Of a stretch of DNA of 64,000 nt, positions 1-9,700 are shown piece by piece. The notes under the pieces are model-generated. The model was not told the DNA's origin. It saw nothing but the letters and a program-made list of their open reading frames with translations, and did not search any database. This DNA comes from Halomonas sp. 54_146 (lineage in GTDB: Bacteria; Pseudomonadota; Gammaproteobacteria; Pseudomonadales; Halomonadaceae), in the NCBI RefSeq assembly GCF_001507855.1, contig NZ_LGEN01000003.1, positions 62,001-126,000 on the forward strand, written 5' to 3'. Every line of letters starts with the position of its first letter. The first letter of the stretch is position 1. The translations under genes and the position numbers were made by a program.

Positions 1-1307
1 TGTCTAAAATCAGTAACCTTGCCAAAGACCTGGCGCGCTCACTGATGGTGAAAAGCGTGCGGGTGGTAGAGGTGATTCCAGGGCGCCCCACGGTGGGGAT
101 TGAAATACCTAACCCCAATCGTGCCATGATCCGCCTGCGCGAAGTTATCGATTCCGACCGTTATCAGCAGGAGACCTCGCCGCTGACCATGGCGCTAGGC
201 CAGGACATTGGCGGCAGCCCGGTGGTGGCTAACCTGGGCAAGATGCCCCACCTGTTAGTGGCGGGCACTACCGGTTCGGGTAAGTCGGTGGGCGTTAACG
301 CCATGCTGATCTCGATGCTGCTCAAGGCCAAGCCTAACGAGCTAAAGCTGATCATGGTTGACCCGAAAATGTTGGAGCTGTCGGTGTATGACGGCATCCC
401 GCACCTGCTGGCACCCGTGGTTACTGATATGAAAGAAGCGGCTAACAGCCTGCGTTGGTGCGTTGCAGAGATGGAGCGCCGCTACAAGCTGATGGCCGCC
501 ATGGGGGTGCGTAATATCGCCGGCTTCAATGGCCGCTTGGATGAAGCCGAGCGCGCCGGTGCCCAAGTGGCCGACCCGCTTTGGGAACCGCAGCCGTGGG
601 AGATTCATCAGCCGCATCCGGTGCTTGAGAAGCTGCCCTACATCGTCGTGGTGATCGACGAATTTGCCGATATGTTTATGATCGTCGGCAAAAAAGTCGA
701 AGAGCTGATTGCACGCCTTGCGCAAAAGGCGCGCGCCGCGGGTATCCATTTAATTCTGGCAACCCAGCGCCCCTCGGTCGATGTGGTAACGGGCCTGATC
801 AAAGCCAACATCCCGTCACGGATGGCGTTTCAGGTCTCCTCAAGAATTGATTCGCGCACCATTCTTGACCAGGGCGGCGCTGAAAGCCTGCTGGGGCATG
901 GCGATATGCTGTATCTGCCCGCAGGCTCTGGGCCGCCTAACCGCATCCACGGTGCCTTTGTGGATGATGACGAAGTGCACCGGGTGGTCGATGATTGGAA
1001 GCGCCGCGGCGCACCGGAGTATATCGAAGAGATTCTCTCTGGCGGTGTATCGGCGGATGCCTTAACCGGCCTTGAGGCCGACGGTGCCGATGGCGACGAT
1101 GCCGAGCAGGACGCGCTTTACGATGAAGCTATTCAGTTTGTCACTGAAACGCGCAAAGCCTCGATTTCTGCCGTGCAGCGCCGCTTTAAGATCGGCTATA
1201 ACCGGGCGGCACGTTTGGTTGAGGCAATGGAAGGTGCCGGTGTAGTAACGGCGATGGGGTCGAATGGCGCACGTGAAGTACTTGCGCCACCCCCAGTGGG
1301 CCACTAA
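1..1307 (+). CDS. ftsK: DNA translocase FtsK, C-terminal part (5' end outside window)
   Basis: The reading frame is open from position 3, so the gene begins upstream of the window. What is visible is the motor and gamma region of FtsK, the hexameric DNA pump that acts at the division septum to move chromosome termini and activate XerCD recombination at dif. The Walker A motif GTTGSGKS falls near position 265 and Walker B ([10 protein letters not shown]) near 650, followed by the RecA-like segment with [13 protein letters not shown]. The last ~65 residues ([20 protein letters not shown]...) are the winged-helix gamma domain that reads KOPS sites. A strong hairpin terminator follows the stop. 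Downstream lolA and rarA match the usual gammaproteobacterial order. The family assignment is secure; the N-terminal membrane domain is simply not in view. Confidence 0.97.
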   Translation, partial: SKISNLAKDLARSLMVKSVRVVEVIPGRPTVGIEIPNPNRAMIRLREVIDSDRYQQETSPLTMALGQDIGGSPVVANLGKMPHLLVAGTTGSGKSVGVNAMLISMLLKAKPNELKLIMVDPKMLELSVYDGIPHLLAPVVTDMKEAANSLRWCVAEMERRYKLMAAMGVRNIAGFNGRLDEAERAGAQVADPLWEPQPWEIHQPHPVLEKLPYIVVVIDEFADMFMIVGKKVEELIARLAQKARAAGIHLILATQRPSVDVVTGLIKANIPSRMAFQVSSRIDSRTILDQGGAESLLGHGDMLYLPAGSGPPNRIHGAFVDDDEVHRVVDDWKRRGAPEYIEEILSGGVSADALTGLEADGADGDDAEQDALYDEAIQFVTETRKASISAVQRRFKIGYNRAARLVEAMEGAGVVTAMGSNGAREVLAPPPVGH

Positions 1308-1349
1308 CCGCTTGGTGTTAGTCACAATTATGCAATAAGCGTGGAAGTC

Positions 1350-1381
1350 GCGCCGCTGGTGAAACCCAGCGGCGCTTTTTA
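1350..1381 (+). terminator. Intrinsic terminator after ftsK
   Basis: A perfect 10-bp stem (1350-1359 with 1366-1375, GCGCCGCTGG against its complement) with a 6-base loop is followed by five T residues at 1376-1380. It lies about 40 bases past the ftsK stop and before the lolA start. The following 60 bases (1381-1445) hold an imperfect repeat built on the words acgt, cttg and gagaaag. Confidence 0.9.
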
Positions 1382-1480
1382 CGTCTGAGAACGTAGCTGA
1401 GAAAAAAGTACTTGGGAAAGAACGTACTTGAGAAAGCATCTGGGAATAATTATTTGGCAACGGTTGCCTTGGGAGATCAC

Positions 1481-2140
1481 ATGCGCGATACGCAAACACG
1501 ACGAGCTTCATCACTGGCATTAGCAGCAAGCGCCTTGGGCTTAACGTTTGGTGCCCCAGTGTGGGCGGATGACGCCGCCGAACGACTGACTGAGCGTCTG
1601 GATCCCTTGGTGAGCTACCAAGCTACTTTTGAGCAGCAGATTCTTGATGGCAGTGGCGACCGTCTGCAAAGTGCCCGCGGTGAGATGTGGCTTTCGCGCC
1701 CTGGCCTGCTGCGCTGGGAAGTGGATGCACCTTATTCCCAAACCGTCGTTTCAGACGGCGACGATGTATATATGTATGACCCCGATCTTGAGCAAGTCAC
1801 CGTTCAAGCCATGGATGACCGGGTAACGCACACCCCCGCACTGCTGTTATCAGGCAGCGTGAGCGAATTAACCGAGAGCTACGAGGTTTTTTACGAGCAG
1901 GACGGCGGTGACGATGTCTTCACCCTGGTGCCTATCTCTGCCGATACGCTGTTTGAAGAGTTGAGCATGGTGTTCGATAACGAAACGTTAACCGAACTAT
2001 GGATGATGGACAGCACCGGGCAGCGCACTGCGATTACCTTTAGCAATATTACCAGTAACGGCAATATTGACCGGAGCATGTTCGACTTCAAGATCCCCGA
2101 AGGCACTGATGTTATTCGCCAGAATGAGTCGTTAAGGTAG
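1481..2140 (+). CDS. lolA: Outer-membrane lipoprotein carrier protein LolA
   Basis: LolA is the periplasmic chaperone that takes lipoproteins from the inner-membrane LolCDE complex to LolB. The ATG at 1481 is preferred over an upstream in-frame ATG at 1412, because GGGAG lies a few bases ahead of it and it opens directly into a signal peptide (MRDTQTRRASSLALAAS... ending PVWA|DD). The 219-residue precursor is typical for the family. Family features visible are SYQATFEQQILD, the RPGLLRWE segment, DDVYMYDPDLEQVTV and a C-terminal part ending FDFKIPEGTDVI. The gene sits between ftsK and rarA, the conserved order in gammaproteobacteria. The rarA gene faces it from the opposite strand. Confidence 0.95.
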   Translation: MRDTQTRRASSLALAASALGLTFGAPVWADDAAERLTERLDPLVSYQATFEQQILDGSGDRLQSARGEMWLSRPGLLRWEVDAPYSQTVVSDGDDVYMYDPDLEQVTVQAMDDRVTHTPALLLSGSVSELTESYEVFYEQDGGDDVFTLVPISADTLFEELSMVFDNETLTELWMMDSTGQRTAITFSNITSNGNIDRSMFDFKIPEGTDVIRQNESLR

Positions 2141-2221
2141 GCGAACGTTTTACATCGTTGGTTTTGAATGGTTGGTTTTATGTTTTTGGTTTCATATAGC
2201 TAGCTTCGCGAGTCAGGCGCC

Positions 2222-3556
2222 TTAGGGTGCCTGATCTGTTTCTTGGTCGCGAGATTCCCGCCACGCCATAATGTCTCCAAAGCGTTTCTCATGGCCGAAC
2301 GGGCTCGGCTTAAAAAACGTCGCTTTAGGCAGTTCTTCAGGCCAGCAGTCGTGGGCGCTACCCGCCGGGTAGCCGTCTGGCTCCTTATGTGCGTAGCGAT
2401 ACCCGTCACCGTGCCCCAACTGCTCCATCAGTTTGGTAGGCGCGTTGCGTAAGTAGGTGGGCACCTCAACCTGGGGCTGCTGGCGCACGTACTGCTTAGC
2501 GTCGCTCCAGGCGCGGTCAATGCGGTTGCTCTTGGGCGCTACTGCCAAATGAATCGCTGCATGGGCAATCGCCCGCTGGCCTTCGTAATCGCCCAAGCGC
2601 AGGTAGGCATCCCAGGCGGCAATCACCAGCGGTAGGGCGCGGGGGTCGGCATTGCCGACATCTTCTGACGCGATGGCGGTCAGCCTGCGTACCACGTCCA
2701 ACGGGTCGCCGCCGCCTTGTATAAAGCGCGCCATATACAGCAGTGCGGCATTGGGGCGCGAAGAGCGTATCGATTTATGAATCGCTGAAAGCAGGTCGTA
2801 ATAGGCGTCACCCTGCTTATCGAAGGCGCTGGCCTGATGGCCAATCACATCGGCGAGCACGTCTTTATGAAGCACCTCATGGCCCGCTTCCTGGGTAGTG
2901 AAATCGCACGCGGTTTCTAATAGCCCCAGCGCCCGGCGGGCATCGCCTGCGCTGGCGTGGGCTAGGGCGGTCAATACCTCGTCATCCACATGGATAGCCC
3001 GCTTACCAAGGCCGCGCACGTCATCGCTAATCGCCTGGCGCATCACCGTGATTAGCTCGTCCTGGCTGAGCGGTTTCAGCACATACACCCGCGCCCGAGA
3101 GAGCAGCGCCGAGTTGACCTCAAATGACGGGTTTTCGGTGGTAGCCCCAATCAGCGTTAATAGCCCCGACTCCACATGGGGAAGCAGGGCGTCCTGCTGG
3201 CTCTTGTTGAGGCGATGAATCTCGTCTAGAAAGAGGATAACCGCGGAAGACATTTGCTGGGCGCGCTCTACCACGGCGCGAATCTCTTTTACCCCGGCCA
3301 TTACCGCGCTGAGGTGTTCAAGGTGGGCTTGAGAAGCGCGGGCCAATAGTTCTGCAAGCGTGGTTTTGCCAACGCCTGGTGGCCCCCAAAGAATCATCGA
3401 GCGCACGACACCTGATTCCACCATGCGGCGTAAGGGTTTATCCGGCCCCACTAACGCCTGCTGACCCACGTAGTCGTCTAACTGGCGTGGCCGCATACGA
3501 AAGGCTAATGGGGCATCCTCAGCAGGTGCGGCTTGGGCGCTATCAAAAAGATCCAT
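2222..3556 (-). CDS. rarA: Replication-associated recombination protein A (RarA/MgsA AAA+ ATPase)
   Basis: The protein is a 444-residue clamp-loader-like AAA+ ATPase that acts at stalled replication forks and binds SSB. Visible motifs are MRPRQLDDYVGQ at the N-terminus, Walker A GPPGVGKTTLAELLA (about residues 59-73), Walker B ILFLDEIHRLNKSQQDALL, and sensor 1 IGATTENPSFEVNSALLSR. The C-terminal part carries the RarA tetramerisation region (AIHKSIRSSRPNAALLYMARFIQGGGDPLDVVRRL). Length is standard. It is convergent with lolA, and its stop codon lies inside an imperfect hairpin (2213-2234) lacking a clear T run. The 270 bases upstream (3557-3826) hold no gene, only the rarA leader and an AT-rich stretch with diverged CTTTCAAAAA repeats at 3648-3695. 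Confidence 0.96.
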   Translation of the reverse strand: MDLFDSAQAAPAEDAPLAFRMRPRQLDDYVGQQALVGPDKPLRRMVESGVVRSMILWGPPGVGKTTLAELLARASQAHLEHLSAVMAGVKEIRAVVERAQQMSSAVILFLDEIHRLNKSQQDALLPHVESGLLTLIGATTENPSFEVNSALLSRARVYVLKPLSQDELITVMRQAISDDVRGLGKRAIHVDDEVLTALAHASAGDARRALGLLETACDFTTQEAGHEVLHKDVLADVIGHQASAFDKQGDAYYDLLSAIHKSIRSSRPNAALLYMARFIQGGGDPLDVVRRLTAIASEDVGNADPRALPLVIAAWDAYLRLGDYEGQRAIAHAAIHLAVAPKSNRIDRAWSDAKQYVRQQPQVEVPTYLRNAPTKLMEQLGHGDGYRYAHKEPDGYPAGSAHDCWPEELPKATFFKPSPFGHEKRFGDIMAWRESRDQETDQAP

Positions 3557-3826
3557 GTCGGCTTCCGTTGTAAATCAAACTGTTAAGCAATAAAGCCCCG
3601 GCAAGTACCGGTGGTAAACCCTGTCTGAGCGAACTACCTTTGGCATGAGCTTTCAAAAGCGCTGACCTTCAAAAACATAAGCTTTCAAAAAGATACGCTT
3701 GCTAGGATAACGCCATGAAGGCATTGTTATCACAACCGTTGATGATAAACCCCATACGCCTACGATCACATGCCTTCAACCGGCAAGGCTTGGCAGCAGG
3801 CATGACACAACAAAGGAGACGGTTCA

Positions 3827-4372
3827 ATGTTAAACCAACTGCGTCTAGATCATGCCAACATGGCGAGATTACTTCATGTGCTTCAGCTTAAGCACAAAAC
3901 GCTCGCTCAGGGCGAGCGCCCTAATTTTCAACTGATGCGCGAGGTGGTTGATTACATTTTGTCCTATATGGACGGTTTTGCGACACCGCTAGAGCGTGTC
4001 TGCGTCGAGCGGCTGCAAACCCAAGCCCCAGAGCACGCTACCCTGACCGAGCAGATGGCCAGTGATTACCGTGAACTCAAGCCGCGTTTACAGCGCTTAT
4101 CTAACGATATCGATATGATCTTGATGGATAACGTGCTGCCCATGGACCGCTTTGCGGGCGATTTGAAAGCCTATTTGGAGGCACATCGTGCTTATCTTCG
4201 CAACGAGCGCGAGGGGTTGTTCCCGCTGATTGACGAGCACTTTAGCCAGGAAGATATGGAAGAACTGCGCGAGACACTCCCCGCCGGCGCTGAACAAGAA
4301 TTAGAGCGCCTACAGCAAGCCTACCCTGAACTTTATGCAGAGCTGCGCGGGGCAGACGTGTCCGCCGTATAA
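3827..4372 (+). CDS. Hemerythrin-like HHE-domain protein, degenerate ligand set
   Basis: This 181-residue all-helical protein starts at an ATG with a good ribosome site (AAAGGAGA). Its layout matches the hemerythrin HHE fold: helix 1 LRLDHANMARLLHVL, helix 2 VVDYILSYMDGFATPLERV, and helix 4 LEAHRAYLRNEREGLFPLIDEHF. In classical members helix 2 carries an HHPKEE-like pair of histidines. Here those positions read ATPLER, so one metal ligand pair looks lost. It may therefore bind iron weakly, bind a different ligand, or be structural only. It stands alone between rarA and murI, with about 100 bases to murI. The fold assignment is likely; the function is not known. Confidence 0.7.
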   Translation: MLNQLRLDHANMARLLHVLQLKHKTLAQGERPNFQLMREVVDYILSYMDGFATPLERVCVERLQTQAPEHATLTEQMASDYRELKPRLQRLSNDIDMILMDNVLPMDRFAGDLKAYLEAHRAYLRNEREGLFPLIDEHFSQEDMEELRETLPAGAEQELERLQQAYPELYAELRGADVSAV

Positions 4373-4478
4373 GCCGCACGCCGAGCTGCACATTCAAGTG
4401 AATAGCCGTCATCACCGCCGATAAACCTCTAAAGCGGGGCATGCTAAACTGGCAGCCCCATTTTTTTCAGGCAGAGTC

Positions 4479-5321
4479 ATGAAAGGCCCCGTGTTAATTT
4501 TTGATTCCGGTGTCGGTGGCCTATCGGTGGCGCAGTCGCTGCGCCAACACTACCCCGATGCCGCGATGTGCTATGCCTGCGATAACGCTTGGCTGCCCTA
4601 TGGGCTGCGCGAAGACGTAGCTTTGGCTGCGCGTATCGTAGCGGTGTGTCGCGCCGCTGTAGATGCCTGCAAGCCCAGCGTGCTAGTGGTTGCCTGCAAT
4701 ACCGCCAGTACCCTGGCGCTAGAAAGCTTACGCGCGCAGTTAGCGATTCCCGTTGTAGGCACCGTGCCCGCGATTAAACCAGCCGCAGCGATTAGCCAAA
4801 CGCGCCACATTGGCCTGTTGGCTACCAAGGCCACGGTAGGGCGGCCTTATACACAGCGCTTGATTGATAGCTTTGCCAGCGACTGTGTGATTACCCGCGT
4901 CGCCGCTGATGCCTTGGTGGTTGAGGCAGAGGCCTACCTGGCCGGTGGCACGCCCGATATTGGCCGCATGCAGGTAGCGCTAGCGCCGCTGTGGAATGCC
5001 GCTACGCTTTCATCTTCTGTTCACTCGTTATCTTCTGCTCATTCTTTGTCTTCTAATGGCCAGGCGCTGGATACCGTGGTGCTCGGCTGCACTCATTTTC
5101 CGTTGCTAAAGCCCTGGCTGACCAAGCTTGCCCCTGTGCCGCTGCACTGGATTGATTCCGGCGATGCGATTGCCCGCCGAGTCGCGCAAGTGGTTGATGA
5201 ATTAATCAGTGATCAGCACGATAACCGCTGTTTTACCACCGCGCCCGCCGCCAATCTGACCGCTGGTTTTGCCCGCTACGGGTTTAAGGCGCCTCAATGG
5301 CTAAACAACGTTGGCGCTTAA
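4479..5321 (+). CDS. murI: Glutamate racemase
   Basis: MurI converts L-glutamate to the D-glutamate needed for peptidoglycan stem peptides in the cytoplasm. The 280-residue protein opens with LIFDSGVGGLSVAQSL, then has the first catalytic cysteine in VVACNTASTLAL and the second in VVLGCTHFPLL. The pair acts as the acid/base couple of the cofactor-independent racemase. An unusual Ser/His/Leu-rich stretch (about residues 178-196, DNA 5012-5055) lies between the domains and looks like a duplicated seven-residue unit (SVHSLSS/AHSLSSN). Such linkers vary in length in the family, so activity is probably unaffected. The trmA gene follows 69 bases downstream on the same strand. Confidence 0.95.
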   Translation: MKGPVLIFDSGVGGLSVAQSLRQHYPDAAMCYACDNAWLPYGLREDVALAARIVAVCRAAVDACKPSVLVVACNTASTLALESLRAQLAIPVVGTVPAIKPAAAISQTRHIGLLATKATVGRPYTQRLIDSFASDCVITRVAADALVVEAEAYLAGGTPDIGRMQVALAPLWNAATLSSSVHSLSSAHSLSSNGQALDTVVLGCTHFPLLKPWLTKLAPVPLHWIDSGDAIARRVAQVVDELISDQHDNRCFTTAPAANLTAGFARYGFKAPQWLNNVGA

Positions 5322-5390
5322 TGTGGCCCTGGCGTGTTGATAAACACCGCTACCTTTATTTATCCCTAATCACCTTCATGAGGAGCAGCC

Positions 5391-6527
5391 TTGGCTATCC
5401 CCGTTGTAGAACCAGAACGTTACGCTGAACAGCTCGCTGCTAAACGCGACTACCTGGAAAGCACCTTTGCCGCTTTTCAGCCACCGGCGCTAGAAGTGTT
5501 TGAGTCGCCGCCGGGCTACTACCGCCAGCGCTGCGAGTTTCGTATATGGCACGAAGACGACGATCTTTTCTACGCCATGTTCGAGGTAGACCCTGAAAAC
5601 CCGAAGAACAAGCGCGTGATTCGGCTAGACCAGTACGCAGTGGCCAGCGAACGAATCAATCAGCTTATGCCGCAGCTGCGCGAAGCCTGCCTTAAATCTG
5701 ACGAGCTGCGCCGGCGGCTGTTCCAGGTTGAGTTTTTAACCACGCTCTCAGGCGAAGCGCTGGTCACGCTGATTTACCACCGCCCGCTGGGTGAGGAGTG
5801 GGAGCGGCAAGCCCGCGCCCTGGAAGCTGAACTAGGCATTATGATTATTGGCCGTTCCCGCAAGCAGCGCATCGTGCTGACCCGTGACCATGTGTGGGAG
5901 CGGCTAGAGGTTGATGGCCGCACGCTGCATTACCAGCAGGTCGAAAATAGCTTCACTCAGCCCAATGCGCATATTTGCCAGAAAATGCTTAGCTGGGCGC
6001 GGGAGGTAACCGCCGGCCAGCAAACTGAGGGCATAAACCAAGCTCTCTTAAACCAAGACCTGGTCGAACTCTACTGCGGGAACGGCAATTTCACCATTGC
6101 CCTGGCGGAGAACTTTCGCCGCGTGCTGGCCACCGAAATTTCCCGCACGTCAGTGGCCAGCGCCAACGTTAACCTGGAGGCCAACGGCGTAACGAACGTG
6201 CAAATCGGCCGCATGTCAGCAGAAGAGTTTTCGCTGGCGCTAAAGGGTGAAAAAGCCGGTCGCCGCGTGGCAGAAATGGCGCTAGAAGAGTACGATTTTT
6301 CCACTGTGTTAGTGGACCCGCCCCGCGCTGGGCTAGATGCGCACAGCTGTGAGCAGCTCAGCGAGTATGCTCAAATCGTCTATATTTCATGCAACCCCGC
6401 TACGTTAGCTGAAAATTTGACCATACTGATCAAGACTCATCGGATTGAGCGCTTTGCGCTGTTTGACCAGTTCCCGTTTACCGACCACTGTGAATGCGGC
6501 GTGTTATTACAGCGGCGTGATGTCTAG
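5391..6527 (+). CDS. trmA: tRNA (uracil(54)-C5)-methyltransferase TrmA, TTG start
   Basis: TrmA makes ribothymidine at position 54 in the T-loop of tRNAs, using S-adenosylmethionine. The 378-residue length matches the family. Motifs seen are the SAM-binding LVELYCGNGNFTIALA, VLVDPPRAGLD and the catalytic-cysteine motif IVYISCNPATL, with the closing FDQFPFTDHCECG. The start codon is a TTG at 5391 with AGGAG six bases ahead (5381-5385); no ATG is better placed, and the MAIPVVEPERYAEQLAAKRDYL start agrees with the family. The N-terminus includes the PPGYYRQRCEFRIWH segment typical of TrmA. It is probably cotranscribed with murI. Confidence 0.95.
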   Translation: MAIPVVEPERYAEQLAAKRDYLESTFAAFQPPALEVFESPPGYYRQRCEFRIWHEDDDLFYAMFEVDPENPKNKRVIRLDQYAVASERINQLMPQLREACLKSDELRRRLFQVEFLTTLSGEALVTLIYHRPLGEEWERQARALEAELGIMIIGRSRKQRIVLTRDHVWERLEVDGRTLHYQQVENSFTQPNAHICQKMLSWAREVTAGQQTEGINQALLNQDLVELYCGNGNFTIALAENFRRVLATEISRTSVASANVNLEANGVTNVQIGRMSAEEFSLALKGEKAGRRVAEMALEEYDFSTVLVDPPRAGLDAHSCEQLSEYAQIVYISCNPATLAENLTILIKTHRIERFALFDQFPFTDHCECGVLLQRRDV

Positions 6528-6704
6528 GTGTGTAAGGTCTAGTCAGTATTTGATCCGATGCGTAAATGGTATGCGCCATGAATAACACGTCAGATGATTA
6601 GGGAGGCGATGATAGGTAGCGTAAGCTAGCGGTTATGTTGGCTTAAGGGCCTATTGTCCTTCGTTTTTTTGGCCGATCAATGGCCTAGGCAGTCGAGGTG
6701 ATGG

Positions 6705-9700
6705 ATGCACTACGTTGCGATTGAAGAGAGTCGGCAAGATCTTTTGAAACAGTTACAAGAACGGCTCAATGCGCGGCTAGAACCCGCCCGAGCTGATACT
6801 GTGAATGACTTTGCTCGACACTTTTATGCCACCGTGCCGGTGGAAGACCTAGTGGACCGTCGCCTTGACGACCTGTATGGCGCGACGCTGTCGGTCTGGC
6901 AGTTTTTGCAGCATCACGACCCGCAAAGCCCCAAAGTGCGGGTGTTTAACCCGGATTTCGAAGAACATGGCTGGCAGTCAACGCATACGTTTGTGGCGGT
7001 TCTTCATGAAGACATGCCGTTTCTGGTTGACTCGGTGCGCATTGAACTCAACCGCCATGGCCTGACGGTGCATGCGATTCAAAACGCCGTGCTGGCCGTT
7101 GCCCGGGATGAACGCCATCAGCTGCAGTCGCTCGCCTCGCCACGCGACGAAAAGGCGCCTGAAGCGCGCGAATCGCTGATCGTGATTGAGGTGGACCGGC
7201 ACACGGATGTCGCGCTGCTGGAAAAAATCGAACACAATTTGCATGACGTGCTTCGCGATGTGCGCACCGCCGTGGGGGATTACGACGCCATGTGCGCAAA
7301 CATCACCGCGTCGATTCAAGAACTTGAGAAAAATTGCCCGCCGCAAATTGACCCTGATGACCACGAAGAGGCCATTGCCTTTTTAGAGTGGCTGCTCAAA
7401 GATAATTTTACGTTCCTGGGCTACGACGAGTACCTGCTGGAAGGCAACGAGCTGCAGCGCAATGCCGAGAGCGTGCTAGGCGTCTTCCGCCTGGATCAGC
7501 CGCGTTACTGCGAGCGGATTCGCACCGAAGAAGGCATGGATGAGCACAATGAGTATGTGCTGGTGCCGCAGCTGCTGTCGTTTGCCAAAAGCGCCCATCA
7601 TTCACGGGTACATCGTCCTACCTACCCAGATTACATCACCGTGGACCGCTACGACGACGACGGCAATGTGATTGGCGAGCGGCGCTTCTTTGGCCTGTTC
7701 ACCGCGACGGTGTATAACGAATCGCCGCGCAATATTCCGCTGCTGCGCCGCAAGCTTAAAGCCGTGATGGACATCGCCGGGTTTAATCCCCAAGGCCACA
7801 ATGGCAAGCAATTGCTGCAGGTGCTGGAAGTCTACCCGCGCGATGATTTGTTCCAGATTGACACTGAATCGCTGGCCAGTACGGCGCTGGGTATTCTCAA
7901 TATCCGCGAGCGCCGTCAGGTGCGGCTGTTTATCCGCGCCGATATCAGTGGCAAGTTCTACTCCTGCCTGGTGTTTGTTTCCCGCGACGTGTTCTCGACA
8001 GACCTGCGCCAGCGCATTCAAAACGTGCTGTGCGAAGAATTAGACGCTCATTTTGGCGATTTCAACACCTACCTATCTGAGTCGGTGCTGGCGCGTATTC
8101 AACTGATCCTGCGCTTTAACGGCGATGCACCTACCGCCTACGATCTCAAGCGTCTTGAAAGTAAAGTGGCTCGGCTAGCGCGCAGCTGGCGCGATGAGCT
8201 GCAGAGCGCGATGATTGAAGGCTTTGGTGAAGAACGCGCTAATCACCTGATGGATCATTTCCGTGAGGCGTTCTCAGCCAGCTACCGTGAAGATTTTTCT
8301 GCGCGCACGGCGGTGTTTGATGTTCAGCACCTGTTAACACTGAACGACGGTAATGATTTGTCGCTGTCGCTCTACCGCCCGCTGGAAGAGCAGGGCGGCG
8401 GCGTGAACCTGAAGCTGTTCCACCGCGAATCGCAGATTCCGCTCTCTGACGTGCTGCCGATGATGGAAAACCTCGGCCTGCGGGTCATTGGCGAACGCCC
8501 TTATGACATTGTCGCCCCCGATCAGCGCTACTGGATTCACGATTTCGAGCTAGAGCACAGCGGTGCGGATGTCAGCCTGGGCGATATGCGTGATGTGTTC
8601 ACCGAAGCCTTTAAGCGCATCTGGAGCGGCGAAGCCGACAACGATGCGTTTAACCGCCTGATTATTGGCGCAGGGCTGGATTGGCGCGAAGTCGCCATGC
8701 TGCGCGGCTATGCCCGCTATCTCAAGCAGATCCGCTTTGGCATGTCACAGGATTATATAGCGGCCACGCTGGCTAACTATCCGGCCATCACCCGCGAATT
8801 GGTTAAGCTATTCCGGTTACGTTTTGACCCTGAGCAGCAGAACCACGCTACCGAGGAGTGCATCGCCAGCTTAAACGAGCGCCTGGAAGGCGTGGCCAGC
8901 CTTAACGATGATCAACTGCTGCGCCGCTTTATGGAGCTGATCCTCGCCACGCTGCGCACTAACTACTACCAGCTTGCTGAAGACGGGCGCTTTAAAGACT
9001 ACATCGCCTATAAGCTTGAGCCTTCTAAAGTCACCGGGATGCCCAAACCGCGGCCGATGTTTGAGATTTTTGTCTGCTCACCGCGAATCGAAGGCGTGCA
9101 TTTGCGTGGCGGCAAAGTGGCCCGCGGTGGCTTGCGTTGGTCCGACCGCTTTGAAGACTACCGCACCGAAGTGCTGGGGCTAGTGAAAGCGCAGCAGGTG
9201 AAAAACGCGGTGATCGTGCCGGTGGGTGCTAAAGGCGGCTTTGTGTGCAAGCGCATGCCCGAGAACGCCAACCGCGAAACCGTGCAGAAAGAGGGTATCG
9301 CCTGTTATCAAATCTTTATTCGTGCGCTGCTGGATGTCACCGACAACTTAGTGGGTGGCGAGGTAGTGCCGCCCAAGAATGTCGTGCGCCATGATGAAGA
9401 CGATGCTTACCTGGTTGTGGCCGCCGATAAAGGCACCGCGACGTTCTCGGATATCGCCAACGAAATTTCCCTTGAATACGGCCACTGGCTAGGTGATGCC
9501 TTTGCCTCTGGCGGTGCTAACGGCTACGACCACAAGAAAATGGGCATCACCGCACGCGGTGCCTGGGAATCGGTCAAGCGCCACTTCAAAAACCTTGATG
9601 TGAATACCCAGCGCGACCTGTTTAGCGTGGTGGGAATCGGCGATATGGCGGGGGACGTATTCGGCAACGGCATGTTGCTCTCTGACAAGATTCAGCTGGT

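Noticed and set aside
2213-2234. Hairpin at the rarA stop as a terminator
   Set aside because: The stem is imperfect and neither strand shows a proper T run.
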